In this document: positions 24,705 to 34,257 of the stretch, in pieces
Layout: every line of letters starts with the position of its first letter
Position numbering within the stretch: position 1 is the stretch's first letter
Assembly (NCBI GenBank): GCA_910585275.1
Contig: CAJUCW010000009.1
Coordinates: 57,983-121,982 of the forward strand
DNA: 64,000 bases
Origin: an uncultured Muribaculaceae bacterium
GTDB taxonomy: Bacteria > Bacteroidota > Bacteroidia > Bacteroidales > Muribaculaceae
Direction: 5' to 3'
Notes under the pieces: generated by a model
The model's input: only the letters and a program-made list of their open reading frames with translations
What the model was told of the DNA's origin: nothing
Database searches by the model: none
Program-made: the position numbers and the translations under genes

Positions 24705-25652
24705 ATGAAAAAGACTTTTATCTTGATTATGGCTCTTGTTGTCGGCTTCTTCTGTGCCGAGGCCCAGACTTATGAGTTCAAACCCATCAAGGGTTTCAAA
24801 GACCTTACCAACGAACGGCTTGAAGCGTTTCTTGAATCCACCGTGCCGATGCAGACCCGCAAGGTGGCTGTGTTTGATTGCGACGGCACCCTCTTCGGGC
24901 AGGCCCCTTATTATCTTGCAGACGAAGCCCTCTATGAGTTTGCGAAGAAAAACTATGAAGGAAAGACCGATTCCCTTTCCGTAGCCAAAATGAAAATCGT
25001 TGACCAGCTTCTCCATGGCGACAATGTCGGCGTAGATTTCGTGCAGAACCGCGTGCGTTTCCTCAGCGGACTTACCGCCGATGAAATCCAAAGCATAGGC
25101 AATGCCATGTTCCACGAAAAATATCAGAACAAGATGTATCCGGAGATGAAGTCGCTTATCAAGAATCTGGAGAACTACGGTTTCGAAGTGTGGATTCTGT
25201 CGGCTTCCCCCGAACTCCTCTACCAGCGTTTCTGTGCCGAGCAGCTCGGGCTTCCCGAAGACCGCATACTCGGAGTGAAATCGAGAGTAGGGGAGGGCGG
25301 AATAGTTACCGACGAACTTGTCTATCCCGTCTCGCAAGATGAAGGAAAAGCCGACGTGGTGAGGACCTTTATCAAAGCCGACCCGCTGTTTGTGGGAGGA
25401 AACTCCCGTGGCGACCTTGAGATGATGGAAACCTCGGTGGGCCTCAAGATAATGATCAATCCTGACGACAGCAAGCCGGAGAAAGTGGCCAACGGCAAGA
25501 CCATTAAGCAATATTGGGAAGCCGACCCGAACTGCATCATAGAATATTGCAACGACGTGCCTGTCGGCGACTACGAATACGTCACCGGCGAATGGGGCGT
25601 GAAGAAAAACGCCACCAATGCCAAGCCTTCGGAAGTGGTGATAAATTATTGA
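24705..25652 (+). CDS. Secreted HAD-family phosphatase
   Basis: A 315-residue haloacid-dehalogenase-type hydrolase with an N-terminal signal peptide (residues 1 to about 20, ending CAEA). Motif I is FDCDGT with nucleophile Asp58 and Asp60; motif II is in WILSASPELL; motif IV is GGNSRGDLEM. It resembles phosphoserine-phosphatase-like HADs with a helical cap and would release phosphate from a small substrate in the periplasm; the substrate is unknown. It stands alone between a possible terminator and a clear hairpin. Confidence 0.88.
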   Translation: MKKTFILIMALVVGFFCAEAQTYEFKPIKGFKDLTNERLEAFLESTVPMQTRKVAVFDCDGTLFGQAPYYLADEALYEFAKKNYEGKTDSLSVAKMKIVDQLLHGDNVGVDFVQNRVRFLSGLTADEIQSIGNAMFHEKYQNKMYPEMKSLIKNLENYGFEVWILSASPELLYQRFCAEQLGLPEDRILGVKSRVGEGGIVTDELVYPVSQDEGKADVVRTFIKADPLFVGGNSRGDLEMMETSVGLKIMINPDDSKPEKVANGKTIKQYWEADPNCIIEYCNDVPVGDYEYVTGEWGVKKNATNAKPSEVVINY

Positions 25653-25705
25653 CATACGTCGCTTTCCACTGAGCAATCTGCCTGGTGGCGTAAAGCAGTG
25701 GTTTT

Positions 25706-25748
25706 GGCGGGAGATGTCTTCCTTTGAGAAGGGAAGATGTCTCCCGCC
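25706..25748 (+). terminator. Terminator-like hairpin after the HAD gene
   Basis: GGCGGGAGATGTCTTCC (25706-25722) pairs with 25732-25748 apart from two central mismatches, with a 9-base loop. GTCGTTTTGTT follows. Confidence 0.7.
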
Positions 25749-25798
25749 GTCGTTTTGTTGACAGGGGTAGGAAATCTGCGGGCATTCTGTGCATATTT

Positions 25799-25830
25799 TT
25801 TGTGTAATTGGCGGTTTTTCTCTATTTTTG
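25799..25830 (+). promoter_or_regulatory. Promoter of the aldo/keto reductase gene
   Basis: TTTG (25799-25802), a 20-base spacer and TATTTTTG (25823-25830) match the Bacteroidetes -33/-7 pattern; the start codon is 24 bases further on. Confidence 0.65.
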
Positions 25831-25854
25831 TGCATAATTACAATCCATGAAAAT

Positions 25855-26871
25855 ATGATAGAACCTTTATACAAGGCCGCCGATGACCGCTACGAGCGCG
25901 GCATGAAATATGCGCGCAGCGGAAAGAGCGGGATTCTTTTGCCCCGCATCTCGCTTGGCTTCTGGCACAATTTCGGGGAAGTCGATCCCCTCTCGCGAAG
26001 CAAGGATATAATGCGTTTCGCCTTCGACAACGGAATCACGAGTTTCGACCTCGCCAACAACTATGGCCCCGGCTACGGCACCGCCGAGGAGGCTTTCGGA
26101 TACGTGTTCGACAAATGGTTCCGCCCCTACCGCGACGAGATGTTCATCGCCTCCAAGGCCGGCTACGACATGTGGCCCGGCCCTTACGGCAACTGGGGCT
26201 CGCGCAAATACCTTATGTCATCGCTCGAACAGAGCCTCCGGCGCATGAATCTCGACTATGTCGATGTGTTCTACAGCCATCGCTACGATCCCGAGACACC
26301 GCTTGAAGAAACCCTCCAGGCGCTTGTGGATATGGTGCGCCAAGGGAAGGCACTTTACGTAGGAATCTCGCGCTGGCCTCTCGAAGCCGCACGGTTTGCA
26401 TTCGCATACCTGCGTGAGCGCGACACCCCGTGTCTCCTTTTCCAAGACCGCTACAACATCATCGACCGCAAGGTGGTGGAGAGCGGAGTGCTCGACGCGG
26501 TGTCGGAAAACGGCAGCGGTTTCATAGCCTTTTCCCCGCTCGCCCAGGGGATACTCACCGGGCGTTATCTCGACGGCGTGCCCGAAGGGTCGAGGGCTTC
26601 GGTGGGAAGGTTTTTGAAAGCGTCGCAAATCACGCCGGAACTTATCGGAAGAATCCGCCAACTCAACGAGATAGCCGAGTCAAGGGGTGAAACGCTCGCC
26701 GAGATGGCGCTTTCATGGGTGCTGAACGACCCGCGCGTAACCTCCGTCATCGTCGGTTGCAGCAGCGTGGCGCAGCTTGCCGACAGCATAAAGGCCGTGA
26801 ACGCCCCGGCTTTTGACGAAGAAACGCTCAGGCGCATCGAGTCGATAGCGCAGGAGATGATGCGGATTTAA
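25855..26871 (+). CDS. Aldo/keto reductase, YghZ-like
   Basis: A 338-residue NADPH-dependent TIM-barrel reductase. SFDLANNYGPGYGTAEEAFG holds the catalytic Asp and Tyr, IASKAGYDMWPGPYG the lysine, and FYSHRYDPETPLEETLQAL the histidine. The WPGPYGNWGSRKYL segment and overall length match the YghZ (L-glyceraldehyde 3-phosphate reductase) group, which detoxifies aldehydes. The ATG at 25855 follows a good promoter, and the bases upstream look non-coding. Confidence 0.9.
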   Translation: MIEPLYKAADDRYERGMKYARSGKSGILLPRISLGFWHNFGEVDPLSRSKDIMRFAFDNGITSFDLANNYGPGYGTAEEAFGYVFDKWFRPYRDEMFIASKAGYDMWPGPYGNWGSRKYLMSSLEQSLRRMNLDYVDVFYSHRYDPETPLEETLQALVDMVRQGKALYVGISRWPLEAARFAFAYLRERDTPCLLFQDRYNIIDRKVVESGVLDAVSENGSGFIAFSPLAQGILTGRYLDGVPEGSRASVGRFLKASQITPELIGRIRQLNEIAESRGETLAEMALSWVLNDPRVTSVIVGCSSVAQLADSIKAVNAPAFDEETLRRIESIAQEMMRI

Positions 26872-26897
26872 CATGCCGTAGGCATGCCCCTACATTC
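26871..26897. repeat. Family E repeat (ATGCCGTAGGCATGCCCCTA)
   Basis: ACATGCCGTAGGCATGCCCC and CTACATT directly follow the reductase stop. A second copy, ACATGTCGAAGGCATGTCCC and CTACATT, is at 41226-41252. The ATGCC..GGCAT arms make a small hairpin. Confidence 0.7.
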
Positions 26898-26958
26898 AAA
26901 ATTGCAAAGATAATTTGTATTTAGACCTATAAAACTTCTCCTTAACGACATTACCATC

Positions 26959-28332
26959 ATGTTCAGTAAAGAAACCTACGTCAACCGCCGTGCCGAACTT
27001 AAGAAACGCGTCGGCTCCGGCATGTTGCTTTTCCTTGGCAACGACGACTGCGGCTGCAATTATGCCGACAACACTTATCCCTACCGCCAGGACTCCACTT
27101 TCCTCTACTATTTCGGCCTCCCGTTCGCAGGGTTGTCAGCTGTAATCGACATCGACAACGACCGCGAGATTATCTTCGGCGACGAACTCACCATAGACCA
27201 TATCGTATGGATGGGCACCCAGCCTACGCTGCATGAGAAAGCGCACAGCGTGGGCGTCGATACGGTGCTTCCCTCGGCAGAACTTGCAGATATGCTCGAA
27301 AAGGCAAGAAAGGAGGGTAGGAACATACATTACCTCCCAACTTATCGCGCCGAGCATGTGCTTAAACTTTGGAAACTTCTTGACGTAAAACCCGGGGCGG
27401 AGCAGCCCTCCATAGATTTCATACGCGGCGTGGTGGATATGCGCAATCATAAAACCCCCGAGGAAATCGAAGAGATAGAGAAGGCCTGCAACGTCACCGC
27501 CGACATGCATATCGCCGCCATAAGGGCTGTGCGTCCCGGCATGAACGAATATGAAGTGGCGGCAGTGATAGAAGGGGTTGCGGCAAGCAACAACTGCTCT
27601 CTCTCGTTCCCCACAATCTGCACTGTCAACGGCCAGACGCTTCACAACCATTATCACGGCAACGTAATCAAGCCGGGCGACATGGTGCTCATCGACGCGG
27701 GCGCGGAGCGCCCCTCGGGCTATGCCGGCGATATGTCTTCCACAATCTGCGCCGACCGCACGTTTACCCCTCGCCAGAAATCAATCTACGACATACAAGT
27801 GGCGTCGCATCTCGCCGCCGTCGATATGTTGGCCCCGGGAGTGCCGTTCGTGGATGTCTATGAACGTTCCGCCGCCGTCATCTGCGCCGGACTTAAAGAC
27901 CTCGGCATCATGAAAGGCGACCCCTTAGAGGCTGTAAAGGCCGGTGCGCACGCCATGTTCTTCCCCTGCGGGCTGGGCCACATGATGGGGCTCGACGTGC
28001 ATGACATGGAGAACCTCGGCGAAGTCTGGGTAGGCTACGGAGGCAAGCCCAAGAGCACGCAGTTCGGCAGGAAGTCGCTTCGTCTCGCGCGTCCTCTCGA
28101 AGAGGGCTTTGTGCTCACCATAGAGCCGGGCGTATATTTCATACCCGAGCTTATCGACCTTTGGAAAGGTGAAGGGCTGTTCACGGATTTCATCGACTAT
28201 CGGGAACTCGACAAATGGCGTGACTTCGGAGGAATCCGCAATGAGGAGGATTATCTCATCACGTCGGATGGTGCGCGCCGCCTCGGCAAGAAGATTCCTT
28301 TGACTACTGAAGAAGTGGAGGCGTTGAGGTGA
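26959..28332 (+). CDS. pepP: Xaa-Pro aminopeptidase (aminopeptidase P family)
   Basis: A 457-residue M24 metallopeptidase that removes N-terminal residues preceding proline. The N-terminal creatinase-like domain (1 to about 170) precedes a pita-bread domain with all metal ligands: VLIDAGAERPSGYAGDMSST (two Asp), GLGHMMGLDVHD (His), LTIEPGVYF (Glu) and GGIRNEEDYLIT (Glu). It is probably cytoplasmic. The stop overlaps the next gene's start (TGATG), so the two form an operon. Confidence 0.93.
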   Translation: MFSKETYVNRRAELKKRVGSGMLLFLGNDDCGCNYADNTYPYRQDSTFLYYFGLPFAGLSAVIDIDNDREIIFGDELTIDHIVWMGTQPTLHEKAHSVGVDTVLPSAELADMLEKARKEGRNIHYLPTYRAEHVLKLWKLLDVKPGAEQPSIDFIRGVVDMRNHKTPEEIEEIEKACNVTADMHIAAIRAVRPGMNEYEVAAVIEGVAASNNCSLSFPTICTVNGQTLHNHYHGNVIKPGDMVLIDAGAERPSGYAGDMSSTICADRTFTPRQKSIYDIQVASHLAAVDMLAPGVPFVDVYERSAAVICAGLKDLGIMKGDPLEAVKAGAHAMFFPCGLGHMMGLDVHDMENLGEVWVGYGGKPKSTQFGRKSLRLARPLEEGFVLTIEPGVYFIPELIDLWKGEGLFTDFIDYRELDKWRDFGGIRNEEDYLITSDGARRLGKKIPLTTEEVEALR

Positions 28333-29234
28333 TGAAATCGTCGGCAAAACCTGTCGTGCTCGGCTCCGTGGCGGTGTTGAGCTGGTCAACGGTGGCTACG
28401 GCTTTCAAAGTGGCCCTCAGCCATCTCACCACGTTCGAGATGGTTTTCGTGGCGAGCCTTACGGCATTGTTGATATTTGCGGCCTGGATGTGCGTGTCGC
28501 GTTCCTGGGGGGAGTTGGGGCGTCTGTCGCCCTCCCTTTGGGCGCGGTTTGCCGTGCTCGGGCTGATTTCTCCGGTGGCTTACTATCTGATATTGTTCAA
28601 GGCCTACGATTATTTGCCCGCTCAGATAGCGCAGCCCATAAACTATCTCTGGCCTATCCTGCTGACGGTGATGCTCGCCGTGATTTCACACAAACCGATT
28701 CCGGGAGCGAAATACGTCGGCATGGCCGTGTCGCTTGCCGGCGTGGCGGCGATTTCCATCGGCGGGAAGGGCATTACCGGGTCGGTGTCGGTGCCGGGGT
28801 TGATACTCGGTTTTGGAAGTGCCTTCCTCTGGGCTTTGTATTGGATTGTCAACGACAGTCTGAAAGACAAGGTGAGCGAGGTCACGTCGTTGTTCCTGAC
28901 GTTTTTCTTCGGGATGGTGTATCTTCTGATAGGCACGCTTTTCGTGCCGTTGTCGGCAATGAACATGGAGGCGCTTCTTTCCGGCGCATATATCGGCGCA
29001 TTCGAGATGGGCATCCCCTTCATCTGCTTCGGCATGGCGATCCGCCACACCGACAACCCCGCGCTCATCAACCAGATGTGTTATCTCTCGCCGTTCCTCT
29101 CGCTCTTCTTCATATCGATGATACTCGGCGAACCCATCATGCCCACCACCTATCTGGGGCTGGTGCTGATAGTAGGCGGCCTGGCCTACAACCAGTATTT
29201 CGCCGGCCGCCGCCTGGCGCTGAAACGGCGTTAG
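28332..29234 (+). CDS. EamA (DMT) family transporter
   Basis: A 300-residue inner-membrane protein with ten predicted helices in two EamA repeats, typical of drug/metabolite exporters. The first repeat opens with SVAVLSWSTVATAFKVAL; the second begins near GLILGFGSAFLWALYWI. The substrate is unknown; amino acids or other small metabolites are common. The ATG at 28332 overlaps the peptidase stop. Coupling to a proline-specific peptidase hints at amino acid export, but that is inference. Confidence 0.88.
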   Translation: MKSSAKPVVLGSVAVLSWSTVATAFKVALSHLTTFEMVFVASLTALLIFAAWMCVSRSWGELGRLSPSLWARFAVLGLISPVAYYLILFKAYDYLPAQIAQPINYLWPILLTVMLAVISHKPIPGAKYVGMAVSLAGVAAISIGGKGITGSVSVPGLILGFGSAFLWALYWIVNDSLKDKVSEVTSLFLTFFFGMVYLLIGTLFVPLSAMNMEALLSGAYIGAFEMGIPFICFGMAIRHTDNPALINQMCYLSPFLSLFFISMILGEPIMPTTYLGLVLIVGGLAYNQYFAGRRLALKRR

Positions 29235-29258
29235 CGGTCAACAATTTACAATTATTGG

Positions 29259-29305
29259 TTAGCGATTAGGAATTATCGTTTAGAAATTCCTAATCGCTAA
29301 TTTTT
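29259..29305 (+). terminator. Intrinsic terminator after the EamA gene
   Basis: TTAGCGATTAGGAATT (29259-29274) is perfectly complementary to 29285-29300, with a 10-base loop, followed by TTTTTG. Confidence 0.85.
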
Positions 29306-29353
29306 GTTTTTTGCTGTTGAAATGTTAAAATTTACGGAAAAATTCGATTTTTC

Positions 29354-29384
29354 TTGCATTAGAAGTTAAATTGGTTTAACTTTG
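29354..29384 (+). promoter_or_regulatory. Promoter and long leader of fimbrial cluster 1
   Basis: TTG (29354-29356), a 20-base spacer and TAACTTTG (29377-29384) match the Bacteroidetes promoter. The first credible start codon is 29771, so the leader would be about 380 bases. The stretch 29385-29770 has no credible gene. Confidence 0.6.
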
Positions 29385-29770
29385 CAGTCCGACTTACTCC
29401 GGGAGCTCACGGTCGTGGGTTCGAGGGTGGGCGGTTAATATAGATAAAGCGTTACTTGGAGTTTTATTCTTGACACCTTGAAATTTCGCAACTTTCAATT
29501 CTAAGTCAGGGATTTTGCAACGGTGAACGCCGCATGGATATGAATTTCCGTGTGCAGGGGCTTGGCGCGTGAGCGTGAAGCTCCAAATGCGCACATATAC
29601 CTTTTTTGTGTATATTCATATTTCGCGTGGGCTTCCGGGTTGCCATCCGACTTAGAAGGGCATGCGAAAGCCTCAAGGTGTGGGATGACAACAGGACAGA
29701 TTCCCACGCTTTCGTTTTTTTTACACCTCTCGGCAGGGAATCGGATGAGAGGATATATATCACTTGCAGC

Positions 29771-30397
29771 ATGCTATCCTGCACAAAACATCACAATTAC
29801 AACTTGCATCGAGGAAGACTGTCATTCTTGTTCGTATGTCTTGCAATGACTCTGTTCTGCTTGCCGGGGCGTTGCCAGGACGCGGCAATAAAGTCGAATC
29901 TTCTATATGACGCTGCGTTGAGCCCAAACCTCGGGGTGGAGGTAGGACTGTCGCCTCGCTGGACCCTTGACGTGTCGGGCAATCTCAACCTCTGGACCAT
30001 AGGCGACGGCCATAAATGGCGCCACTGGCTCGTGCAGCCGGAAGCCCGCTATTGGTTTTGTCAGAAATTCGCCGGCCATTTCCTCGGGTTTCATGCCATC
30101 GGTATGCAATACAATATGGGCAACCTTGACCTCGGCTTCAAGTTTCTCGGCACCGATTTCCGCAATCTTAAGGACAAACGTTACGAAGGCTGGGGAGTCG
30201 GCGCCGGCGTGGCCTACGGCTATGCGTGGCCTCTTTCGCGCCATTGGAACATCGAGGCGGAGTTCGGTTTCGGTTGGATATGGACCAGATACGACTCCTA
30301 TCCTTGTGCAGAATGCGGGTCGAAAATCGACAACGGAAGGGTGCATAATTACGTAGGCCCCACTAAGATAGCTGTAAACCTGGAATACGTGTTTTAA
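29771..30397 (+). CDS. DUF3575 outer-membrane beta-barrel protein, fimbrial cluster 1
   Basis: A 208-residue protein with a signal peptide (LSFLFVCLAMTLFCLPGRCQ) and the DUF3575 body: AIKSNLLYDAALSPNLGVEV, LNLWTIGDGHKWRHWLVQPE, a YPCAECGSKI segment and a terminal aromatic VNLEYVF typical of outer-membrane barrels. The start at 29771 is chosen because it gives a usable signal peptide; the frame is open further up. It is the first gene of a six-gene Mfa-type fimbrial operon. Its counterpart is the minus-strand gene at 62714-63322. A role in anchoring or secretion of fimbrial proteins is inferred from this constant linkage. Confidence 0.85.
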   Translation: MLSCTKHHNYNLHRGRLSFLFVCLAMTLFCLPGRCQDAAIKSNLLYDAALSPNLGVEVGLSPRWTLDVSGNLNLWTIGDGHKWRHWLVQPEARYWFCQKFAGHFLGFHAIGMQYNMGNLDLGFKFLGTDFRNLKDKRYEGWGVGAGVAYGYAWPLSRHWNIEAEFGFGWIWTRYDSYPCAECGSKIDNGRVHNYVGPTKIAVNLEYVF

Positions 30398-30412
30398 AAA
30401 GCCGAGACAGAT

Positions 30413-31849
30413 ATGACAACAATAAGAACTATATTATCTACATTGTTTTTCGCTACGGCGGTAGTTTCGATGGGCCAACAGGTTGACCGCCTCGGGGTGG
30501 CCGACATGAGCGTAGCCCGGAAAGACAGCGCGTCGCTCAGCGTGGAGATGACAGTGAAGCCATCGCTCCTCCGGCTCGGCACCGACCGGCTCATGAGGGT
30601 CACGCCGGTGCTCCGCAGCGCCGACGGCCAATTCGAAAAGGAACTTCCGTCATATTCCATCGCCGGAAAAAACCAGTATTACTACACCATCCGCAGCCGC
30701 AGTCAAGACGGCGACGTGTTCCGGTCGGGCAGCAATGTCACGGAGCGGTATTCTTACGATATCCCCTGGGAAGACTGGATGGGAAATTCCACTATTGACT
30801 TCAGGACAAAGACCTCGGCATGTTGCGGTGCGCCAGTGATGGAAGAAGACTTGCCGGTGGCGGAGCTTGATCTCGTGCCGCCGGTGATACCCGCCACCGC
30901 CGACCTTGAATATCTGGAGCCTGTGGCGAAAGAGGTGAAGGAATATGCGCTTGAAGGGAGGGCATACGTCAACTTCCCCGTCAACAGGACGGAGATTTTT
31001 CCCGATTATCTCAATAACCCTCTCGAATTGCGCAAGATAACCAACTCGATTGACACGGTCAGAGACAACAAGGATGCCACCATCGAGAGCATCACGCTTA
31101 CCGGTTATGCATCGCCGGAAGGCCCCTACGACAACAATGTGCGACTTGCCAAAGGGAGAACCGAGGCGGTGCGCCATTACGTGAGCATGCTTTACGACTT
31201 CGCACCGTCGGTCTATATCACGGCTTCCGTGCCTGAAGACTGGGCGGGACTGCGTGAATCCATCGATAAATCGGCCATGCCGATGCGTCGGCAGATGCTC
31301 GATTTCATCGACTCCGACTATCCGATAGAGAAGCGTAACGACCGTTTCCGCCAGCTTTTCCCCGCCGATTACGACTGGCTTCTGAAAAACGTCTATCCGT
31401 GGCTCCGTCATACCGATTACTTGATCAAATATACCGTGCGGCATTATTCCGACGTGGATGAGATAAGGAGTGTGATGGCTTCGCGGCCGCAAAACCTGAG
31501 CCTCGACGAATTCTATCTCCTCGCGCAGAGTTATCCCGTTGGGAGCTCGGAATATAACGAGGTGTTTGAGGTGGCGGTGCGCATGTATCCCGATGAACCG
31601 GTAGCCAATCTTAATGCCGCCAACGCAGCGTTGAGCCGTGGCGACATGGCGAAAGCGGAGAGGTATCTGCTCAAAGCGGGCGACAGTGTCGATGCCGATT
31701 ATGCCCGGGGTATGTATTACGCCAAAAAGAAGGACTACGACCGTGCGCTCATCTATCTTGAAAAATGCAACACCCCCAAAGCGGAGTCGGCTATAGAGAG
31801 GGTGAAGGCATTGAAAGGATATAAAGGAAGTGTAAGGTTCCTTCCTTAA
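30413..31849 (+). CDS. DUF3868/OmpA-like protein with TPR tail, fimbrial cluster 1
   Basis: A 478-residue protein with a signal peptide (to about residue 22). The DUF3868 N-terminal domain contains LRLGTDRLMRVTPVL. An OmpA-like region follows (about 185-310) with YVNFPVNRTEIFPDYLNNP and TLTGYASPEGPYDNN, then C-terminal TPR-like repeats (about 385-478: NLNAANAALSRGDMAKAERY). OmpA domains bind peptidoglycan, so it may tie the fimbrial base to the wall. It lies 15 bases after the DUF3575 gene, as in cluster 2. Confidence 0.85.
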   Translation: MTTIRTILSTLFFATAVVSMGQQVDRLGVADMSVARKDSASLSVEMTVKPSLLRLGTDRLMRVTPVLRSADGQFEKELPSYSIAGKNQYYYTIRSRSQDGDVFRSGSNVTERYSYDIPWEDWMGNSTIDFRTKTSACCGAPVMEEDLPVAELDLVPPVIPATADLEYLEPVAKEVKEYALEGRAYVNFPVNRTEIFPDYLNNPLELRKITNSIDTVRDNKDATIESITLTGYASPEGPYDNNVRLAKGRTEAVRHYVSMLYDFAPSVYITASVPEDWAGLRESIDKSAMPMRRQMLDFIDSDYPIEKRNDRFRQLFPADYDWLLKNVYPWLRHTDYLIKYTVRHYSDVDEIRSVMASRPQNLSLDEFYLLAQSYPVGSSEYNEVFEVAVRMYPDEPVANLNAANAALSRGDMAKAERYLLKAGDSVDADYARGMYYAKKKDYDRALIYLEKCNTPKAESAIERVKALKGYKGSVRFLP

Positions 31850-31856
31850 ATACTTA

Positions 31857-31900
31857 TGCGCCAAGGTACCGGCACAATTCAAATTCGCGGATACATATTG
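31857..31900. repeat. Family D element before mfa1 of cluster 1
   Basis: GCGCCAAGGTACCGGCACAA runs into TTCAAATTCGCGG. The words CACAATTCAAATTCG also occur at 47.25 and 48.93 kb beside GCGCCGAGGCGC palindromes. CCGGCAC (about 31871) can pair with GTGCCGG (about 31925), and GAAGC/GCTTC forms a small hairpin after it, so the 207-base leader of mfa1 is strongly structured. Confidence 0.65.
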
Positions 31901-32056
31901 TGTTCGCAACGAGAATTCCGGCCGGTGCCGGAGAAGCGCATGCTTCGCGCACGCTGCCGTCAAGACAGACTTGCTTCTTCAATTAAAGCCGATATGTGGC
32001 GGCCTTTTATAAACGGAATTATATCAACTAAATAATAATTAATAACAATTTTTCAG

Positions 32057-34204
32057 ATGAAAAAGAATCGTATTTATTGCATGGCCATGGCCCTCGCTAT
32101 GCTGGGCGGCGCATGCTCGAGCGACACCCTCGACCCCGGAAGCGACAACGGAGGTAACGGTGTTTCGCCTGACGACGGAGTGTATATGGCACTTAACATT
32201 GCCATGCCGACTGCACCTGGTGGCACAAGGAGTGCAACGGTAAGTCCTGATGGCGGCGACAGCGCAAGCAGCGGCGGTGTTGAAATCGGACAGGATTACG
32301 AGAATAAGGTATCGGGGGCGTATTTGGTGCTTGCTAAAAAAGACAATTCTTTTATTGCCGGGGCATCAATCGCTCAAAGCGAACTTTTGGAGATTGCCAA
32401 TCAAAAAGGCGTTTACCAATCTACGTCAAAATTCTCGAAAACGGAAATCGCGAATTATTATGCGAGCACTGGATTTGAGAAAGAAATCAATGTCTTTGTG
32501 TTCTGCAATCCTACAAGTGCATTGAAAACTATCCTTGATAATGCCACATTAGGTAATACTACTTGGTATAATCAAATGGGCAATTTTGTTGTAGGACAAT
32601 CAGGAACCGAGGCAATATGGGGCGAGAATCATTTCCTTATGGGTAATAGCTCTATAGCGACTCGAGAGTTGCCGGAAAGTATTAATGATTGGAATAATTA
32701 TTCCACAGAATCCAATCCCTTCAACCTTTCCGGTATGAATATGAGTGGACGTCCTAATGAAGTGAATAACTTGACCGATAGGGGAAATGTACGGGTGGAA
32801 CGTGCTGCAGCACGTTTCGATTTCCGCGACGGCTCTCTTGATGGAAAACCGGGTACTGAATTTAACGGTATCGGCAACAATACATACGAAGTAGTACTTG
32901 ACCGTAACGATGACGGTACTGCAGGACCATCGCTTGTTAACGTCCAGCTCGGAAAAATGGCACTTGTCAATATGAACAAAAATTATTATTATTTGCGAAG
33001 AGTGTCTTCAGACGGTCTAAATGACAATTTAGGAATTTGTAAACCTGAGCTCCCTTGGAGTTTCTCTACAGAAGGAACTGTAATTACACCAGGTAATTAT
33101 GTAGCCGATGCTGATGCTGCCTGGAAATATACAAAACCGACAACCGAATTCAGCAAGTATTTGAACTACCCGTTCTTCAATGAAGATGGTACGATTGACA
33201 ATACAAACGTGTCTAATGACCGTTGGGGCACATCGTTGATTGCAGATGTGCTTAAAGGAACTTCGGACAATGAAGATAACTGGAACACCGGAGGTGAAGA
33301 TAAAGGTTATAAAATTTGGAGATATGGAGTGGAAAGCACCATCCCCGGTAGGGATGCACAGAAAAATGGAGTTTCCACCGGTATTGTGTTTAAGGGGAAA
33401 CTTCTTGCTTCTGATTATCTAAAAAATCTTGCAGAGCAGGAGAATGCGGATGTGTGGCGTAAGGCACTTTATAATGCAATCGCAAACCAATCTAATGAAA
33501 ACCGCGGACCGAATATTGATCCGATTCTATACAGTTTCGGAGGGCATCTTTATGTGACGTGGGACAACATCCGCCGTGCCGCTCTCGCAGCTTCCATCAC
33601 CGATCTCAAATACAATGAGACTACTAATAAATGGGAGTACAATGTCAACAGAAGTAATTCACTTTATGTGGCAGTATTTGGCAATGGAGGTTTTGGTGAA
33701 TTCACATTCAATTACAACGAGACGGATAGCAAGGGTAATTTCATGGAATCTGGCTCTGAAACGATTTATGATGATGTTAAGCAGGATATAACTTCTGCCA
33801 ACTATAATTGGAATGCTTGGAATGAAGCTGGCAAACCTGAAGCAGGGGAGAAGCTTACGGCAATGAAGCAGGCCGTTGTGAATGCTAAGATTACTATCTA
33901 TCAGACCAGTGAAGACAAACAACTCGGTGGTTGGGGCTATTATTGCTACTATTATTATTGGAACCGTCATAACGATAATGGCCAAAGCGGTGTTATGGGC
34001 CCGATGGAGTTTGCTGTGGTACGCAACAATGTCTATAAGCTTGCTGTGACGAAGATTGCACGTCTTGGACATCCTCGAATTTCCGAGAATGACCCCGATA
34101 AACCGAAGCCGGATGACGATGATGAGAAAGATGATGTCTATATCACCGTTCAATGCGAGGCTCTTCCTTGGGTTGTACGTGTGAATGACATTGTGTTCAA
34201 TTAA
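32057..34204 (+). CDS. mfa1: Mfa1-type fimbrial major subunit, cluster 1
   Basis: A 715-residue lipoprotein with lipobox LGGAC (Cys20), then GVYMALNIAMPTAPGGTRS with a possible arginine processing site at Arg58. The family layout is N-terminal beta domain, YENKVSGAYLVLAKKD, NVFVFCNP, then GNVRVERAAARFDFRDG and a C-terminal AVVRNNVYKLAVTKIARLG block. The last residues, PWVVRVNDIVFN, are a donor-strand-like end shared with the anchor protein two genes on. The protein would polymerise into the fimbrial shaft after export and proteolytic removal of the N-terminal strand, as known for Porphyromonas Mfa1/FimA. Confidence 0.87.
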   Translation: MKKNRIYCMAMALAMLGGACSSDTLDPGSDNGGNGVSPDDGVYMALNIAMPTAPGGTRSATVSPDGGDSASSGGVEIGQDYENKVSGAYLVLAKKDNSFIAGASIAQSELLEIANQKGVYQSTSKFSKTEIANYYASTGFEKEINVFVFCNPTSALKTILDNATLGNTTWYNQMGNFVVGQSGTEAIWGENHFLMGNSSIATRELPESINDWNNYSTESNPFNLSGMNMSGRPNEVNNLTDRGNVRVERAAARFDFRDGSLDGKPGTEFNGIGNNTYEVVLDRNDDGTAGPSLVNVQLGKMALVNMNKNYYYLRRVSSDGLNDNLGICKPELPWSFSTEGTVITPGNYVADADAAWKYTKPTTEFSKYLNYPFFNEDGTIDNTNVSNDRWGTSLIADVLKGTSDNEDNWNTGGEDKGYKIWRYGVESTIPGRDAQKNGVSTGIVFKGKLLASDYLKNLAEQENADVWRKALYNAIANQSNENRGPNIDPILYSFGGHLYVTWDNIRRAALAASITDLKYNETTNKWEYNVNRSNSLYVAVFGNGGFGEFTFNYNETDSKGNFMESGSETIYDDVKQDITSANYNWNAWNEAGKPEAGEKLTAMKQAVVNAKITIYQTSEDKQLGGWGYYCYYYYWNRHNDNGQSGVMGPMEFAVVRNNVYKLAVTKIARLGHPRISENDPDKPKPDDDDEKDDVYITVQCEALPWVVRVNDIVFN

Positions 34205-34257
34205 ATAAGCAATGAACCATAGGAACTCAGGCGCGGGTTGCGACCGGTGTCTGACTT

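Noticed and set aside
24681..25874. 397-residue minus-strand ORF opposite the HAD phosphatase gene
   Set aside because: The plus-strand gene has a signal peptide and intact HAD motifs; the antisense frame has none.
29385..29440. tRNA-like T-arm word GGTTCGAG after the cluster 1 promoter
   Set aside because: The flanking bases do not pair as a T stem, and no acceptor, D or anticodon arms can be built around it.
29606..29770. Longer start for the first DUF3575 gene
   Set aside because: The added 55 residues are not signal-like and would bury the evident signal peptide that starts after 29771.
30650..31963. 437-residue minus-strand ORF opposite the DUF3868 gene
   Set aside because: It is a shadow; the plus-strand protein has a signal peptide, family motifs and a cluster 2 counterpart.
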